Below, piece by piece: positions 50,851 through 59,964 of a stretch of 64,000 nt of DNA. The notes below the pieces were generated by a model, which was not told the origin of the DNA, did not search any database, and was given only the letters and a program-made list of their open reading frames with translations. The stretch lies in contig NZ_CP054490.1 of the NCBI RefSeq assembly GCF_013342985.1, forward strand, positions 682,001-746,000, given 5' to 3'. The stretch's first letter is position 1; the number at the start of each line of letters is the position of its first letter. This DNA is from Candidatus Ruthia endofausta. GTDB lineage: Bacteria > Pseudomonadota > Gammaproteobacteria > PS1 > Pseudothioglobaceae. Both the position numbers and the translations under genes were made by a program.

Positions 50851-50981
50851 AAGTTGCATATTATCGGGGCATCAAAACACCATTGTATTGACAAAGATAG
50901 CACCTTACGTAGAATATTTGGTAAAAAATAAATATTTAAGATTTTATAATCGAAGACTTTAAGTAAATATCTCGTATCAAC

Positions 50982-51013
50982 TTAGTATCAATAAAAAATT
51001 TTATTGATACTAA
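50982..51013. repeat. 15-bp perfect inverted repeat, 2-base loop, before the EF-hand gene
   Basis: TTAGTATCAATAAAA (50982-50996) and TTTTATTGATACTAA (50999-51013) flank AA, 22 bases before the EF-hand start codon. It could be an operator or a 5' leader hairpin; it shares the 'AA' loop with the longer repeat near 43.3 kb. Confidence 0.75.
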
Positions 51014-51035
51014 CCAAAAATATAAGGAAATAATT

Positions 51036-51371
51036 ATGAAAAAACAACCATTAATATTAACCCTAACAACAACTTTATTATTAACAACAAGTAGTTATGT
51101 TTTTAGCGATAATAGCAGAGCGTATGATCAAGATAATCATGAACATCAATCATACAATCAACACCACACGTCATACTACGCTAACAAAAATCACAAGTTT
51201 GAAAGACATAATATGAATAATACTGGTAAAAGAATCACCTTGGATGAATTCATCACACTTAAAAAAGCAAAATTCTCTCAAATGGATACGAATGGTGATG
51301 GCGTATTAACTCAAAATGAAATGAGAAATCATAGACGAAATCAACACCAATCAATGAAAGGAATGTTCTAA
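51036..51371 (+). CDS. secreted EF-hand protein
   Basis: 111 residues: signal peptide (LTTTLLLTTSSYVFS), a His/Asn-rich middle (NHEHQSYNQHHTSYY), and one canonical calcium-binding EF-hand (DTNGDGVLTQNE) preceded by a degenerate one around 'LDEFITLKKAKF'. A good AAGGA ribosome-binding site precedes the ATG. It heads a group with an ECF sigma factor and a Spy-like protein, so it may sense or buffer a divalent cation in the periplasm; that is inference. Confidence 0.8.
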   Translation: MKKQPLILTLTTTLLLTTSSYVFSDNSRAYDQDNHEHQSYNQHHTSYYANKNHKFERHNMNNTGKRITLDEFITLKKAKFSQMDTNGDGVLTQNEMRNHRRNQHQSMKGMF

Positions 51372-51426
51372 TTTTTCTTGCTAATAACCCTCTAACAAAC
51401 CTAATGAGCGTTATTAGCAAGAAAAA
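51372..51426. repeat. 16-bp perfect inverted repeat spanning the sigma-factor start
   Basis: TTTTTCTTGCTAATAA (51372-51387) and TTATTAGCAAGAAAAA (51411-51426) with a 23-base loop. The presumed ATG of the sigma gene (51404) lies in the loop. The stem starts at the EF-hand stop codon. It can act as terminator, attenuator or translational lock. Confidence 0.75.
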
Positions 51427-51943
51427 TGACGAATGCTTGATGATTATGATTCAAAAACACCATCATCAGGCATTTGATATTTTGGTTCAAAGACATCATC
51501 AGCGTTTTTATACTATGTCTTATCGCATGTTGTTCAATCAAAACGATGCTCAGGATATTGTCCAAGAAGCCTTTTTAAAGCTTTGGAACAATCCTAATAG
51601 TTACCAATCTGAAAAAAGTCTTTTTACCACTTGGTTTTACAAAGTGGTTGCTAATTTGTGTCTAGATCATAAGAAAAAAATTAAAACACAATCGATTGAA
51701 CATATTGACCATGTCGCAGACCCATCCGATTTGACAGAAAATTTAGAACAAGAACAAGCACAATTTAATCTTAAACAAACCATTATTTCACTACCCAAAC
51801 GGCAACGTTTAGCAATTGTTTTATGCTTTTATGAGAATATGAGCAATAAGCAAGCCGCTCAAATTATGAACATTCGACTTAAAGCTTTGCAATCACTATT
51901 AATGCGTGGCAAAGCACAACTCAAACAAAAACTTAATCTATAA
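51404..51943 (+). CDS. ECF-type RNA polymerase sigma factor
   Basis: 179 residues. Region 2 'FYTMSYRMLFNQNDAQDIVQ' with 'EAFLKLWNN' and region 4 'SLPKRQRLAIVLCFYENMSN' with 'KQAAQIMNIRLKALQSLLMR' are intact; region 3 is short as in ECF sigmas. No ribosome-binding site precedes the ATG at 51404, and a later ATG (51440) is also possible. It probably controls its own operon and envelope genes, kept inactive by the membrane protein that follows. Confidence 0.88.
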   Translation: MSVISKKNDECLMIMIQKHHHQAFDILVQRHHQRFYTMSYRMLFNQNDAQDIVQEAFLKLWNNPNSYQSEKSLFTTWFYKVVANLCLDHKKKIKTQSIEHIDHVADPSDLTENLEQEQAQFNLKQTIISLPKRQRLAIVLCFYENMSNKQAAQIMNIRLKALQSLLMRGKAQLKQKLNL

Positions 51944-51952
51944 TAAAAAAAT

Positions 51953-52237
51953 ATGCTTAATAACGACAAAGAACTCCAATTACAACTCAACAAGCTAAAG
52001 ATTCAAGCGCCCTCCGCTTATGCCATTCAAAGTATTATTAAAAAAAGCAAAGCCCAGATGAACGCCTACATACCTTCAGAAACTATAGCATTAAGTCTAT
52101 TAACACTACCTAAAAAAATGATACTACTATTTATCTTAATTTTAGGAATTGCTATTGGATGGGGTTTGACCAATGAGATAGCAGACCAAGATTCTTATTT
52201 ATTTTCCGATTACCAACAAGGTGTTTTTTATGAGTAA
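51953..52237 (+). CDS. small single-span membrane protein, candidate anti-sigma factor
   Basis: 94 residues: a charged cytoplasmic N-terminal half (LNNDKELQLQLNKLKIQAPS...), one hydrophobic helix (MILLFILILGIAIGWGL, about residues 57-73) and a short acidic periplasmic end. No zinc-finger motif. Position immediately after an ECF sigma gene (9 bases) and topology fit an anti-sigma factor; no family match recognised. Confidence 0.6.
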   Translation: MLNNDKELQLQLNKLKIQAPSAYAIQSIIKKSKAQMNAYIPSETIALSLLTLPKKMILLFILILGIAIGWGLTNEIADQDSYLFSDYQQGVFYE

Positions 52238-52664
52238 AAAAATTAAAATTATCTTAACCATTTCACTATTGTTAAACATTTTACTAATCGGTTTTCACAT
52301 TGGCATGATTGCTAAAAAGCAATGGCATGGTCATTATAAAAAGCCATTACATATAAAATTCTCAAACAGCTTGGCGCATTTACCCAATGCACAACAACAA
52401 TTAGAAGAAAAATTACAAACGTTTCAACAACAAGAAATGACCAATCATAAGAAAATGAAGCTCTTATATTTAGATATTTTTAATTTATTATTAGCGCCTG
52501 TGTTTGAGCCAAGTTTGTACGAGGAAAAAAGCCAACAACTAGCGCAATTAAAACAACGAAAGGATAAATTGATAAAAAACTTTATTAAAGAAACAGCACT
52601 ATCATTAGACCAACAACAACGCAAAAGATTTTTTCGCGCCTTAAGAAAAAGCAATAGACATTAA
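52230..52664 (+). CDS. Spy/CpxP-like periplasmic protein (heavy-metal-sensor type)
   Basis: About 144 residues from the ATG at 52230, which overlaps the stop of the membrane protein; AAGG lies 8 bases upstream. A signal anchor (IILTISLLLNILLIGFHIGM) is followed by a helical domain rich in Gln/Lys ('LEEKLQTFQQQEMTNHKKMK', 'LAQLKQRKDKLIKNFIKETA', 'LSLDQQQRKRFFRAL'), typical of Spy/CpxP/CnrX sensors that modulate ECF systems. Confidence 0.75.
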   Translation: MSKKIKIILTISLLLNILLIGFHIGMIAKKQWHGHYKKPLHIKFSNSLAHLPNAQQQLEEKLQTFQQQEMTNHKKMKLLYLDIFNLLLAPVFEPSLYEEKSQQLAQLKQRKDKLIKNFIKETALSLDQQQRKRFFRALRKSNRH

Positions 52665-52686
52665 TCACATAAATAACTAGGTATTT

Positions 52687-53520
52687 TTACAAACCATCTT
52701 CTAAAAAGCCATTTTTCTTAGTTATATTATCTAATTCTTGCAAGGTTTTAAGTAATTCTTCTATTTTATCAATCGGCATAGAATTAAGACCATCGCTCTT
52801 GGCATTCTCAGGATTTGGATGGGTTTCCATAAAAATACCACTGATGCCAACAGCAACAGCCGCTCTTGCCAAAACTGGCACCATTTCTTGTTGCCCACCT
52901 GAGGTTGTGCCTTGTCCGCCAGGTTGTTGTACTGAATGCGTGGCATCAAAGACCACAGGGCAATTTGTACTGCGCATACTTGCCAAACCGCGCATATCAG
53001 AAACCAAAGTATTGTAACCAAACGAAGTACCACGGTCGCACACAGTAATTTGTTGATTGCCTGTAGCATAAGCCTTCTCAACAACATTATTCATATCCCA
53101 AGGGGCTTGAAATTGGCCTTTTTTAATATTAACAGGCAAACCTTGTTTGCAAACATTTTGAATAAAATTAGTTTGGCGTACTAAAAAAGCAGGCGTTTGC
53201 ATCATGTCAACCACACTCGCCACTTCATCAAGTGGCGTGTCTCCATGAACATCGGTTAAAACAGGCACGCTAACCTCGTCTTTAACCTTTTGCAAAATTC
53301 TTAGACCTTGCTCCAACCCCAAGCCTCTAAAACTATTAGCACTGGTACGATTTGCCTTGTCATAGGATGACTTATAAACAAAGTTGATGCCCAAATCATT
53401 AGTGACTTTTGCCAAATAAGTCGCCGTTTCCATTGCCAAGGTTTCAGATTCAATAACGCAAGGACCTGCTATTAAAAAAAATGGTTGATCAATGCCTACT
53501 TCAAAATCTAGTAATTTCAT
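52687..53520 (-). CDS. kdsA: 3-deoxy-D-manno-octulosonate 8-phosphate synthase
   Basis: Condenses arabinose 5-phosphate and phosphoenolpyruvate to Kdo-8-P for lipopolysaccharide. 277 residues, with '[20 protein letters not shown]', '[13 protein letters not shown]', '[19 protein letters not shown]' and '[17 protein letters not shown]'. Convergent with the Spy-like gene. The metal-independent type appears likely since Asn replaces Cys in the N-terminal segment as in E. coli; I did not verify this. Confidence 0.96.
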   Translation of the reverse strand: MKLLDFEVGIDQPFFLIAGPCVIESETLAMETATYLAKVTNDLGINFVYKSSYDKANRTSANSFRGLGLEQGLRILQKVKDEVSVPVLTDVHGDTPLDEVASVVDMMQTPAFLVRQTNFIQNVCKQGLPVNIKKGQFQAPWDMNNVVEKAYATGNQQITVCDRGTSFGYNTLVSDMRGLASMRSTNCPVVFDATHSVQQPGGQGTTSGGQQEMVPVLARAAVAVGISGIFMETHPNPENAKSDGLNSMPIDKIEELLKTLQELDNITKKNGFLEDGL

Positions 53521-53588
53521 GGCTTGACTCTTGCTTAAAAATTTAAAGTTTAATTATAAGTTATACAATTCATTTAAAATACTTAATC

Positions 53589-54386
53589 ATGACAAATACC
53601 CCCGACATTTTAAAAAAAATTATTGCTAGAAAGCAGCAAGAAATTGCGCAATGTATAAAAACCATGCCTTTGGTAGAGATTATTGAGCAATCAAAAAACG
53701 CATCAAAAACACGTGGCTTTTACCAAGCGCTTAAAACCAAAGTAGATGCCAAGCAAAATGCTGTGATTGCTGAAATTAAAAAAGCCTCCCCTTCAAAAGG
53801 GATTTTACGCAAAGATTTTAACCCAAAAGAAATCGCCAAAAGTTATGAACTAGGGGGTGCTACTTGCTTGTCTATTCTTACTGATAAAGATTTTTTTCAA
53901 GGTGATAATCAATACTTAATTGATGCAAGAGCGGTTGTATCACTACCTATTTTACGTAAAGAATTTATTATTGATGCTTACCAAGTTTATGAAGCACGCG
54001 CAATGGATTCAGACTGTATTTTGCTCATCGCTGCTTGTTTAACTGATACTCAAATGAATGAGCTTTCATCATTAGCAATATCCTTAACGATGAATGTATT
54101 AATCGAAGTGCACAACTTAAGAGAACTCAAACGCGCACTTAAACTTAACCTGCCAATGATAGGCATTAACAATCGAAATCTACGTACATTTGAAGTGTCT
54201 TTACAAACCACAATAGATTTATTAAAAGAAATTAAAGAAGGTACTTTGGTAATTACCGAAAGCGGCATTTTAAACACTGAAGATGTAACACTCATGAAAT
54301 CAAACAATATTCATAGTTATCTGGTGGGCGAAGCCTTTATGCGCCAACCCAACCCAGGCCAAGCATTACAGGAGATTTTTGCATGA
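53589..54386 (+). CDS. trpC: indole-3-glycerol phosphate synthase
   Basis: Fourth step of tryptophan synthesis. 265 residues, single-domain (not fused to TrpF). 'AEIKKASPSKGILRKDFNP' and 'SYELGGATCLSILTDKDFFQ', 'LPILRKEFIIDAYQVYEARA', and 'MIGINNRNLRTFEVSL' carry the catalytic Lys/Glu residues. The next gene starts on its stop (ATGA). Confidence 0.96.
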   Translation: MTNTPDILKKIIARKQQEIAQCIKTMPLVEIIEQSKNASKTRGFYQALKTKVDAKQNAVIAEIKKASPSKGILRKDFNPKEIAKSYELGGATCLSILTDKDFFQGDNQYLIDARAVVSLPILRKEFIIDAYQVYEARAMDSDCILLIAACLTDTQMNELSSLAISLTMNVLIEVHNLRELKRALKLNLPMIGINNRNLRTFEVSLQTTIDLLKEIKEGTLVITESGILNTEDVTLMKSNNIHSYLVGEAFMRQPNPGQALQEIFA

Positions 54387-54796
54387 AAACAACCGTTAAA
54401 TGGGTTGATAATATGATGATGGTCGGCGAATCAGCCAGTGGTCATGCTCTGGTTATAGATGGTCCTGAGGAATTAGGTGGCAAAAATTTAGGCATTCGCC
54501 CTATGGAAATGCTACTACTTGGTATGGGTAGCTGCACGACTATTGATGTTATTTCAACTTTAAAAAAAATGCGTGCAGAAGTGCGAGATTGCCATGCAAA
54601 AATTACCGCCAAACGCGCAGACGAACACCCAAAAGTATTTACTGACATTCACATCCATTTTGTCATTAAAGGCAATAACCTAAATGAAAAAAAAGTAGCC
54701 AAAGCAGTCAGTTTATCTGCAGATAAATATTGCTCTGCCTCTATCATGCTAGGAAAAACTGCCATCATTACACACGATTTTGAAGTTCATGAATAA
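54383..54796 (+). CDS. OsmC-family protein (YhfA-like)
   Basis: 137 residues; peroxiredoxin-like fold. The two Cys are present: 'GMGSCTTIDVISTLKKMR' and 'KYCSASIMLGKTA'. The YhfA subgroup is not a classical stress peroxidase, so the substrate is unclear. Translationally coupled to trpC by a 4-base overlap. Confidence 0.88.
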   Translation: MKTTVKWVDNMMMVGESASGHALVIDGPEELGGKNLGIRPMEMLLLGMGSCTTIDVISTLKKMRAEVRDCHAKITAKRADEHPKVFTDIHIHFVIKGNNLNEKKVAKAVSLSADKYCSASIMLGKTAIITHDFEVHE

Positions 54797-55010
54797 CACT
54801 TGGGGGTGGTTTGGCACGATTACCGGCATTACAGGTGGCTTATTAATAGCACTTAACTTTGAATGGTCTAAATTTGGTTATTTTTTTTTTATGGCATCGG
54901 CCATCAGCTGGATTATCCAAGGCACTAAAAATAATGACAATTCTCTAGTATTGCTTAATACGGCCCTTATTTGCGTTAATACATTAGGGATTTATCATTG
55001 GTTTTTCTAA
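54789..55010 (+). CDS. small membrane protein, unknown
   Basis: About 73 residues with three hydrophobic helices ('WGWFGTITGITGGLLIALNF', 'YFFFMASAISWIIQGT', 'LVLLNTALICVNTLGIYHWF'). I start it at the ATG at 54789, inside the OsmC stop region. It resembles one-domain PnuC-like or NADH-related small proteins, without a firm match. Confidence 0.6.
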   Translation: MNNTWGWFGTITGITGGLLIALNFEWSKFGYFFFMASAISWIIQGTKNNDNSLVLLNTALICVNTLGIYHWFF

Positions 55011-55384
55011 AATTATTACTCATTTTAGCCTTTAGCTTTAGCGCTTTAGTCAATCACAGTTTAGCGCAAACAGTCAAAGCATTAGATATTAAAGTGCTTA
55101 ACCTTGAAATTAGTTACAAGTTAGGCGAAAACGTCTTTGATATTAAAAATCAAGCAAAAGACATTAAAAACCAACTATTTTATCATGAGTACCAACTAGG
55201 CACACCCATCAGCTATGACGAGCAATGGAGCAAGTCAGAACAAGCCATTCTCAATGTCAAAATGAAGCTCAAAGCATTAGAAGAAAAAGTCAAATTCGAA
55301 GGCGACTGGGGCAAAATACGACTCAAACTTGATCCTAAAGAACACTATCGAAAAATCAACCTAAAATACCAGTATGGTTTCTAA
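54998..55384 (+). CDS. secreted hypothetical protein
   Basis: 128 residues beginning at a TTG codon that overlaps the previous gene; a signal peptide (LLLILAFSFSALVNHSLA) is followed by 'LDIKVLNLEISYKLGENVFD' and charged repeats of 'DIKNQ' (residues 48-60). No family recognised. Last gene of the trpC cluster. Confidence 0.55.
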   Translation: MVFLKLLLILAFSFSALVNHSLAQTVKALDIKVLNLEISYKLGENVFDIKNQAKDIKNQLFYHEYQLGTPISYDEQWSKSEQAILNVKMKLKALEEKVKFEGDWGKIRLKLDPKEHYRKINLKYQYGF

Positions 55385-55433
55385 AATTCGGCATTTAAAT
55401 TTTAACAACTTAGCGTATAATATTTTTCTCAAC

Positions 55434-55526
55434 GGAGAGTTGGCCGAGTGGCTGAAGGCGCGCCCCTGCTAAGGGTGTATAGGGTTTTATTCCCTATCGA
55501 GGGTTCAAATCCCTCACTCTCCGCCA
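55434..55526 (+). tRNA. tRNA-Ser (GCT)
   Basis: Type II tRNA with a long variable arm (TATAGGG...CCCTATC), acceptor GGAGAGT/ACTCTCC, anticodon loop CTGCTAA (anticodon GCT), T loop TTCAAAT, CCA encoded. 93 bases, 17 bases before thiG. Confidence 0.95.
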
Positions 55527-55543
55527 TTACTTAAAAAATCCTT

Positions 55544-56329
55544 ATGATGATGACTGACACACTACTGGTAATTGCAGGAAAAACTTACCACTCTCGCTTG
55601 CTGGTTGGCTCAGGAAAATACAAAGATTTAACACAAACAAAACTAGCAACTGAGGCTGCTGAGGCTGATATTATTACTGTTGCCATTCGGCGAATCAATA
55701 TCGGGCAGGATAAGAACGAGCCAAATTTATTAGACGTTATCAGCCCCGATAAATACACCATTTTACCCAACACTGCAGGTTGCTATAGCGCCAAAGATGC
55801 TGTACGAATTTGTCAATTAGCACGTGAACTTTTGGGCGGGCATAATTTGGTTAAATTAGAAGTGTTGGGCGATGAAAGAACCTTATACCCCAATATTGTT
55901 GAAACCCTATCTGCTGCACAAGCCTTGGTTAATGATGATTTTGATGTCATGGTTTATACCAGTGATGACCTAATCATTGCTAAAGAATTAGAACGCATCG
56001 GCTGTTGCGCCATCATGCCCCTTGCCTCACTCATCGGCTCAGGCCAAGGCATTGCCAACCCAGCAAATATCAAACTCATTAAAGAACACGCCAATGTACC
56101 CGTACTGGTTGATGCAGGCATTGGTTGCGCCTCAGATGCCGCCAAAGCTATGGAGCTAGGCTGCGATGGCGTACTGATGAACTCAGCCATTGCCAATGCC
56201 ACCAATCCAGTCCTAATGGCAAGCGCCATGAAACACGCCGTCATTGCAGGGCGTGAATCTTTCCTTGCAGGCAGAATGATGAAAAAAACTTACGCCTCAG
56301 CCTCATCCCCGATGGAAAATTTAATTTAA
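55544..56329 (+). CDS. thiG: thiazole synthase ThiG
   Basis: Builds the thiazole phosphate of thiamine from deoxyxylulose phosphate, dehydroglycine and ThiS thiocarboxylate. 261 residues with the Schiff-base Lys in '[17 protein letters not shown]', '[15 protein letters not shown]' and '[20 protein letters not shown]'. The usual neighbours thiS and thiH are not in the window. The first three codons (MMM) leave the start uncertain by a few residues. Confidence 0.96.
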   Translation: MMMTDTLLVIAGKTYHSRLLVGSGKYKDLTQTKLATEAAEADIITVAIRRINIGQDKNEPNLLDVISPDKYTILPNTAGCYSAKDAVRICQLARELLGGHNLVKLEVLGDERTLYPNIVETLSAAQALVNDDFDVMVYTSDDLIIAKELERIGCCAIMPLASLIGSGQGIANPANIKLIKEHANVPVLVDAGIGCASDAAKAMELGCDGVLMNSAIANATNPVLMASAMKHAVIAGRESFLAGRMMKKTYASASSPMENLI

Positions 56330-56474
56330 TAAGTTGCTTAACAACTTAGAGAAAACAACATACAAACCAACGAAAATAAAATTTCTTAATTAAATATTTT
56401 TTTAATACTTGTGCCACTTTATTTTTGTTTTTTGCTAAACTCTTTATTTTTCCCCACCCGGCGTGCGTTATTTC

Positions 56475-56597
56475 TTAGGTAGGTATATTCAATAGTTTAA
56501 AAATAAAATTTTGAATATACCTCTCAATCAGAAACGAAACAAACCCTGCTAAAAATACAATTAACAAAACTGCATTTCCCAAAAAAGCTCCACCCAT
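56475..56597 (-). CDS. possible 40-aa membrane protein
   Basis: 'MGGAFLGNAVLLIVFLAGFV' begins a mostly hydrophobic frame ending in 'FIFKLLNIPT'. No clear ribosome-binding site. Its 3' end coincides with the inverted repeat described next. May be spurious. Confidence 0.3.
   Translation of the reverse strand: MGGAFLGNAVLLIVFLAGFVSFLIERYIQNFIFKLLNIPT
56481..56522. repeat. 12-bp perfect inverted repeat
   Basis: AGGTATATTCAA (56481-56492) and TTGAATATACCT (56511-56522), 18-base loop. No T run on either side. Downstream of thiG by 150 bases. Confidence 0.65.
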
Positions 56598-56628
56598 TGT
56601 TTATATTTGTAATAATTCAGGCATATTT

Positions 56629-56826
56629 TTACCAGCCATACACATCACAAACAAAAACATGCCTGTCATCGCAGCAATAAAAAGCAGGTAAGTCAGAAAA
56701 ACCCAAAAGCGTGTAAAACAAGTGTTGATACACTATTATACTGAAAATAAACTCAACAAATAGACTAACCTTCCAAGCCTTTCTGTATTGTGTGTAAGTA
56801 CTATTAAAAGGCATTTCTTTAAACAA
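56629..56826 (-). pseudogene. hydrophobic ORF fragment, unassigned
   Basis: A 65-codon frame (MFKEMPFNSTYTQYRKAWKV...) with one hydrophobic segment, without a ribosome-binding site. Probably a remnant or chance frame; the sequence around it is degraded. Confidence 0.2.
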
Positions 56827-56894
56827 ATAATATTTATTCTTAATTAAATTATTTTTAATTTTTTAAGTCAAAGACGAATGGTTCGATACATTTT

Positions 56895-57651
56895 TCATTT
56901 GTAAGCATTGATATTCATGGAATCTAACTTAGCAAGCACTTCGCCTTGCAAATTAGCAGGAAGAGTGAATTTGTTCAAAATATCTTACCCATTTCCAGTT
57001 TTTTCAAATGCTTCTTCATGGCTTGAATAATACAACTCGTCATTCTTTTCCTTTTTGCAGTAGTTGTATTCAGCTTGTTGAAGATAATGTCGCTTGTGAG
57101 TTTTTATAGTAGAGCCAGGAGTAACAATATAAGAATTACTAGGGGTCCCTCCCCCCTTGGTATTACCTGCATATTCTCTGTAAGAACAGATTGCTACTTT
57201 ATCATCTGTTTCACAAGGATATTGAAACGCAAAAATGCAACGATGTATGGTGATCTACTTCAATCAAACAAACAAACAAAGGTGTAGGATATCCATGATG
57301 TCGTAGATAGAGCATAAATTCATAGTATTCAGGTGGAGATGGCACTTCAGTAATTACAAACTTAGTTTCGGTTGGCCGGCTAACTCCAAAACATGACTCA
57401 AAAGCATATTTTGTGCTTTTTATCTCTTTTGAAAATTCTCCCATGGTTAGGAATTTTGTTGTATTTCGTTCTAAATTGATTTTAACTCCCAACTTGCACA
57501 TTTTTGACCCCCTAAAAAGGAGGTTAGAAACACCTTCTTCAGTACCTTCACGCAAAGTTTCTTCTTCCTTTGGTAAATTTGAAACAAAATCTTCCCAATC
57601 CGATCAACTTGTAAGAGGGATAGTTTTAATTGTATTTTCTTTTTCCGCCAT
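56895..57651 (-). pseudogene. FRG-domain protein, decayed
   Basis: Starts 'MAEKENTIKTIPLTS', in-frame TGA, then 'SDWEDFVSNLPKEEE', 'NLLFRGSKMCKLGVKI' (the F-R-G core), 'PPEYYEFMLYLRHHGYPTPL', shifted 'SRSPYIVAFLRF', 'TIKTHKRHYLQQAEYNYCKK', and the end 'LPANLQGEVLAKLDSMNINA'. This is the order of FRG-domain proteins, often found in mobile or defence islands. One nonsense and at least two frameshifts. Confidence 0.75.
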
Positions 57652-57735
57652 TATCTTATATCCTAAAAAAATATGATTATATAACAATTAAATAAAAAAA
57701 AATTTATATAATTTCACGTTTGACAAATTCAGAAC

Positions 57736-58056
57736 TTAATCTAGAAAATTTTCTTCCTCTTTTTCCTCTTCAGGTTTTTTAGTTCGTACACCAGGCTTGG
57801 ACAGGACTTCTAAGAAAAAAGAATCCAAACCCTCTGCATTAGCCTCTGAAATTACTTTGTTAATTTCAGAAACATGAATCACGCCACAAGAAGTTTCGTC
57901 GGTACCATAGCGACAATCAAAATCCCAAAAATCTACTTCTTCAGGTAGTTTTTTATTACGCTCACGTTTAATATATTTTTTAAGCTCGTATTTAATGGCT
58001 TCAACCACTCTGGGTCTTTGTTTTTTAGGGTGTGAAAAGCTGAATATTTTTTTCAT
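57736..58056 (-). CDS. DUF6172-family protein
   Basis: 106 residues from the ATG at 58056 (MKKIFSFSHPKKQRPRVVEA); an earlier ATG seven codons upstream is less likely. The core 'IKYELKKYIKRERNKKLPEE', 'DFWDFDCRYG' and 'EGLDSFFLEVLSKPGVRTKK' is a small conserved family of unknown role in marine proteobacteria. Ends in an acidic tail. Confidence 0.7.
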   Translation of the reverse strand: MKKIFSFSHPKKQRPRVVEAIKYELKKYIKRERNKKLPEEVDFWDFDCRYGTDETSCGVIHVSEINKVISEANAEGLDSFFLEVLSKPGVRTKKPEEEKEEENFLD

Positions 58057-58130
58057 AATGTATTTAGGTAATAGCAAGAGGTCGATTATATTGTATTATC
58101 AAATTGCCTTACAAACTATAAAATAGATTT

Positions 58131-59240
58131 ATGGATTTTTCAAAAAAATTATCAAGTCTTAAACAGAGCCATCTTTATCGCTCAAGAAAAACATCTGAAA
58201 ATATACAAGATACTCAGATAATTATCAATGGAAAATCGTTGATAAATTTTTGTTCAAATGATTATCTATCGCTTGCCCGACATCCACAAGTTAAAGAGGC
58301 GTTCAAACAAGGGGTTGATAAATTTGGGGTTGGTGCTGGTGCATCACACTTGATTAGCGGGCACACACCAGCGCATCAGGCGTTAGAAGAGGCACTGGCT
58401 GATTATACCGGGCAAGAGGAAGCCTTGTTATTTTCAACGGGTTATATGGCGAACATAGGGGTGTTTTCTGCACTTAAAGATGAGCTTGATTGGGTATTGC
58501 AAGACAAGCTTAACCACGCCTCACTCATTGATGCTAATCATTTAATTGGCTTGCCACTTCAGCGTTATTTGCATAATGATATTGAATCATTAAAGAAAAA
58601 AATAGGCAAACAATCTGGGTGTGGATTAATTGTGACTGATAACGTCTTTAGTATGGATGGTAATCGGGCTGATATTAGAGGCATTGAAAAAATTGTGAAA
58701 AAATCTAGTGCGCTTTTAATGCAGGATGATGCGCATGGATTTGGTGTATTTGAGCCAACCATTCCAAAAAATTCGATTTACATGGCAACACTAGGCAAGG
58801 CTGCAGGTACAATGGGGGGGTTTGTGGCTGGTGATGAGGATTTAATTGATTTTTTAATCCAAAAATCACGCTCTTATATTTACACCACAGCAATTGCATC
58901 CGCTTTGTGCGTTGCCACGCTAAAAAGCTTGGAATTGATTAAACAAGGTGAGCAGAATACTAAATTATTAGCCAATATTCGTTATTTTCAGAACCTTTCT
59001 AAAACGTTAAATTTACCCATGACAAATTCTAATAGTGCCATTCAGCCATTCACTGTGGGTAGTAGCAAAAAGGCAATTCACCTTTCAAAAGAATTACTAA
59101 GTACAGGCTTTTATGTCAGCGCCATTCGCCCACCGACTGTACTAAAAGACACAGCGCGTTTAAGAGTAACGCTAAGTGCCAACCATACACAAAATCAAAT
59201 TAAACAACTGCTCACCCAATTAAAACATGCTCTACAGTAA
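58131..59240 (+). CDS. bioF: 8-amino-7-oxononanoate synthase
   Basis: PLP enzyme that condenses pimeloyl-ACP/CoA with alanine, the first committed biotin step. 369 residues: 'INFCSNDYLSLARHPQVKEA', 'GAGASHLISGHTPAHQALEE', 'DDAHGFGVFEP', and the PLP Lys in 'ATLGKAAGTMGGFVAG'. Ends overlapping bioH by 14 bases. bioA, bioB and bioD are elsewhere. Confidence 0.96.
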   Translation: MDFSKKLSSLKQSHLYRSRKTSENIQDTQIIINGKSLINFCSNDYLSLARHPQVKEAFKQGVDKFGVGAGASHLISGHTPAHQALEEALADYTGQEEALLFSTGYMANIGVFSALKDELDWVLQDKLNHASLIDANHLIGLPLQRYLHNDIESLKKKIGKQSGCGLIVTDNVFSMDGNRADIRGIEKIVKKSSALLMQDDAHGFGVFEPTIPKNSIYMATLGKAAGTMGGFVAGDEDLIDFLIQKSRSYIYTTAIASALCVATLKSLELIKQGEQNTKLLANIRYFQNLSKTLNLPMTNSNSAIQPFTVGSSKKAIHLSKELLSTGFYVSAIRPPTVLKDTARLRVTLSANHTQNQIKQLLTQLKHALQ

Positions 59241-59964
59241 CACACAAGGTCTTGGGGCTAATTTGGTGGTACTTCATGGCTGGGGATTTAATTCAGAGTT
59301 GTTTAACGCTTTGATTAATGATTATAAAGATCAATACCGTATTACAAAAATTGATTTACCTGGACATGGTAGAAGTGCTAATATTGATGGCGGACTTGAT
59401 GAATGGTGTGATGAAATTATCAAAATTTTACCAAAAAATACTATCCTATTGGGCTGGTCATTGGGTGGATTGCTTGCGATTAAAATTGCCAGTAAAATAA
59501 CTATATCAAGGCTTATTCTTATTGCGTCAACACCTAGTTTTATTCAAACAAACAGCTGGGAGTTTGGCATAGATGCAAACAATTTTGAGAAATTTTCAAG
59601 TGCTTTACAATTGAATTTATCTAAAGGTTTAGAACGCTTTACTAGTCTACAAACTAAAGACAAGTCAAAGCTTGAAGCTCTAAATAAAGCCATTGAACAA
59701 TACCCAGCAACAGCACAAGCACTTAATCAGGGCTTGGAAATCTTATTTAACACAAATCTAAAGAATCAATTTAGAAAACTAGCCATACCAATAGAAGTGA
59801 TGCTGGGCAAATATGACACTTTAGTGCCCGTTAAAATCAGCCATTGGTATCATCAAAACAACATCAAAACTTATGTGTTAGATGCTGGACATTTGCCTTT
59901 TTTGCATCAAGATTTTGCCCTACCCCCAATACTTAAAGTTAAGTATAATTCGAATTATACTTAA
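59227..59964 (+). CDS. bioH: pimeloyl-ACP methyl ester esterase BioH
   Basis: Alpha/beta-hydrolase that releases pimeloyl-ACP for BioF. 245 residues: '[18 protein letters not shown]' (oxyanion region), the nucleophile elbow GWSLGG, an Asp in '[13 protein letters not shown]' and the His in '[10 protein letters not shown]'. Its last codons lie inside the long palindrome before purE. Confidence 0.92.
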   Translation: MLYSNTQGLGANLVVLHGWGFNSELFNALINDYKDQYRITKIDLPGHGRSANIDGGLDEWCDEIIKILPKNTILLGWSLGGLLAIKIASKITISRLILIASTPSFIQTNSWEFGIDANNFEKFSSALQLNLSKGLERFTSLQTKDKSKLEALNKAIEQYPATAQALNQGLEILFNTNLKNQFRKLAIPIEVMLGKYDTLVPVKISHWYHQNNIKTYVLDAGHLPFLHQDFALPPILKVKYNSNYT

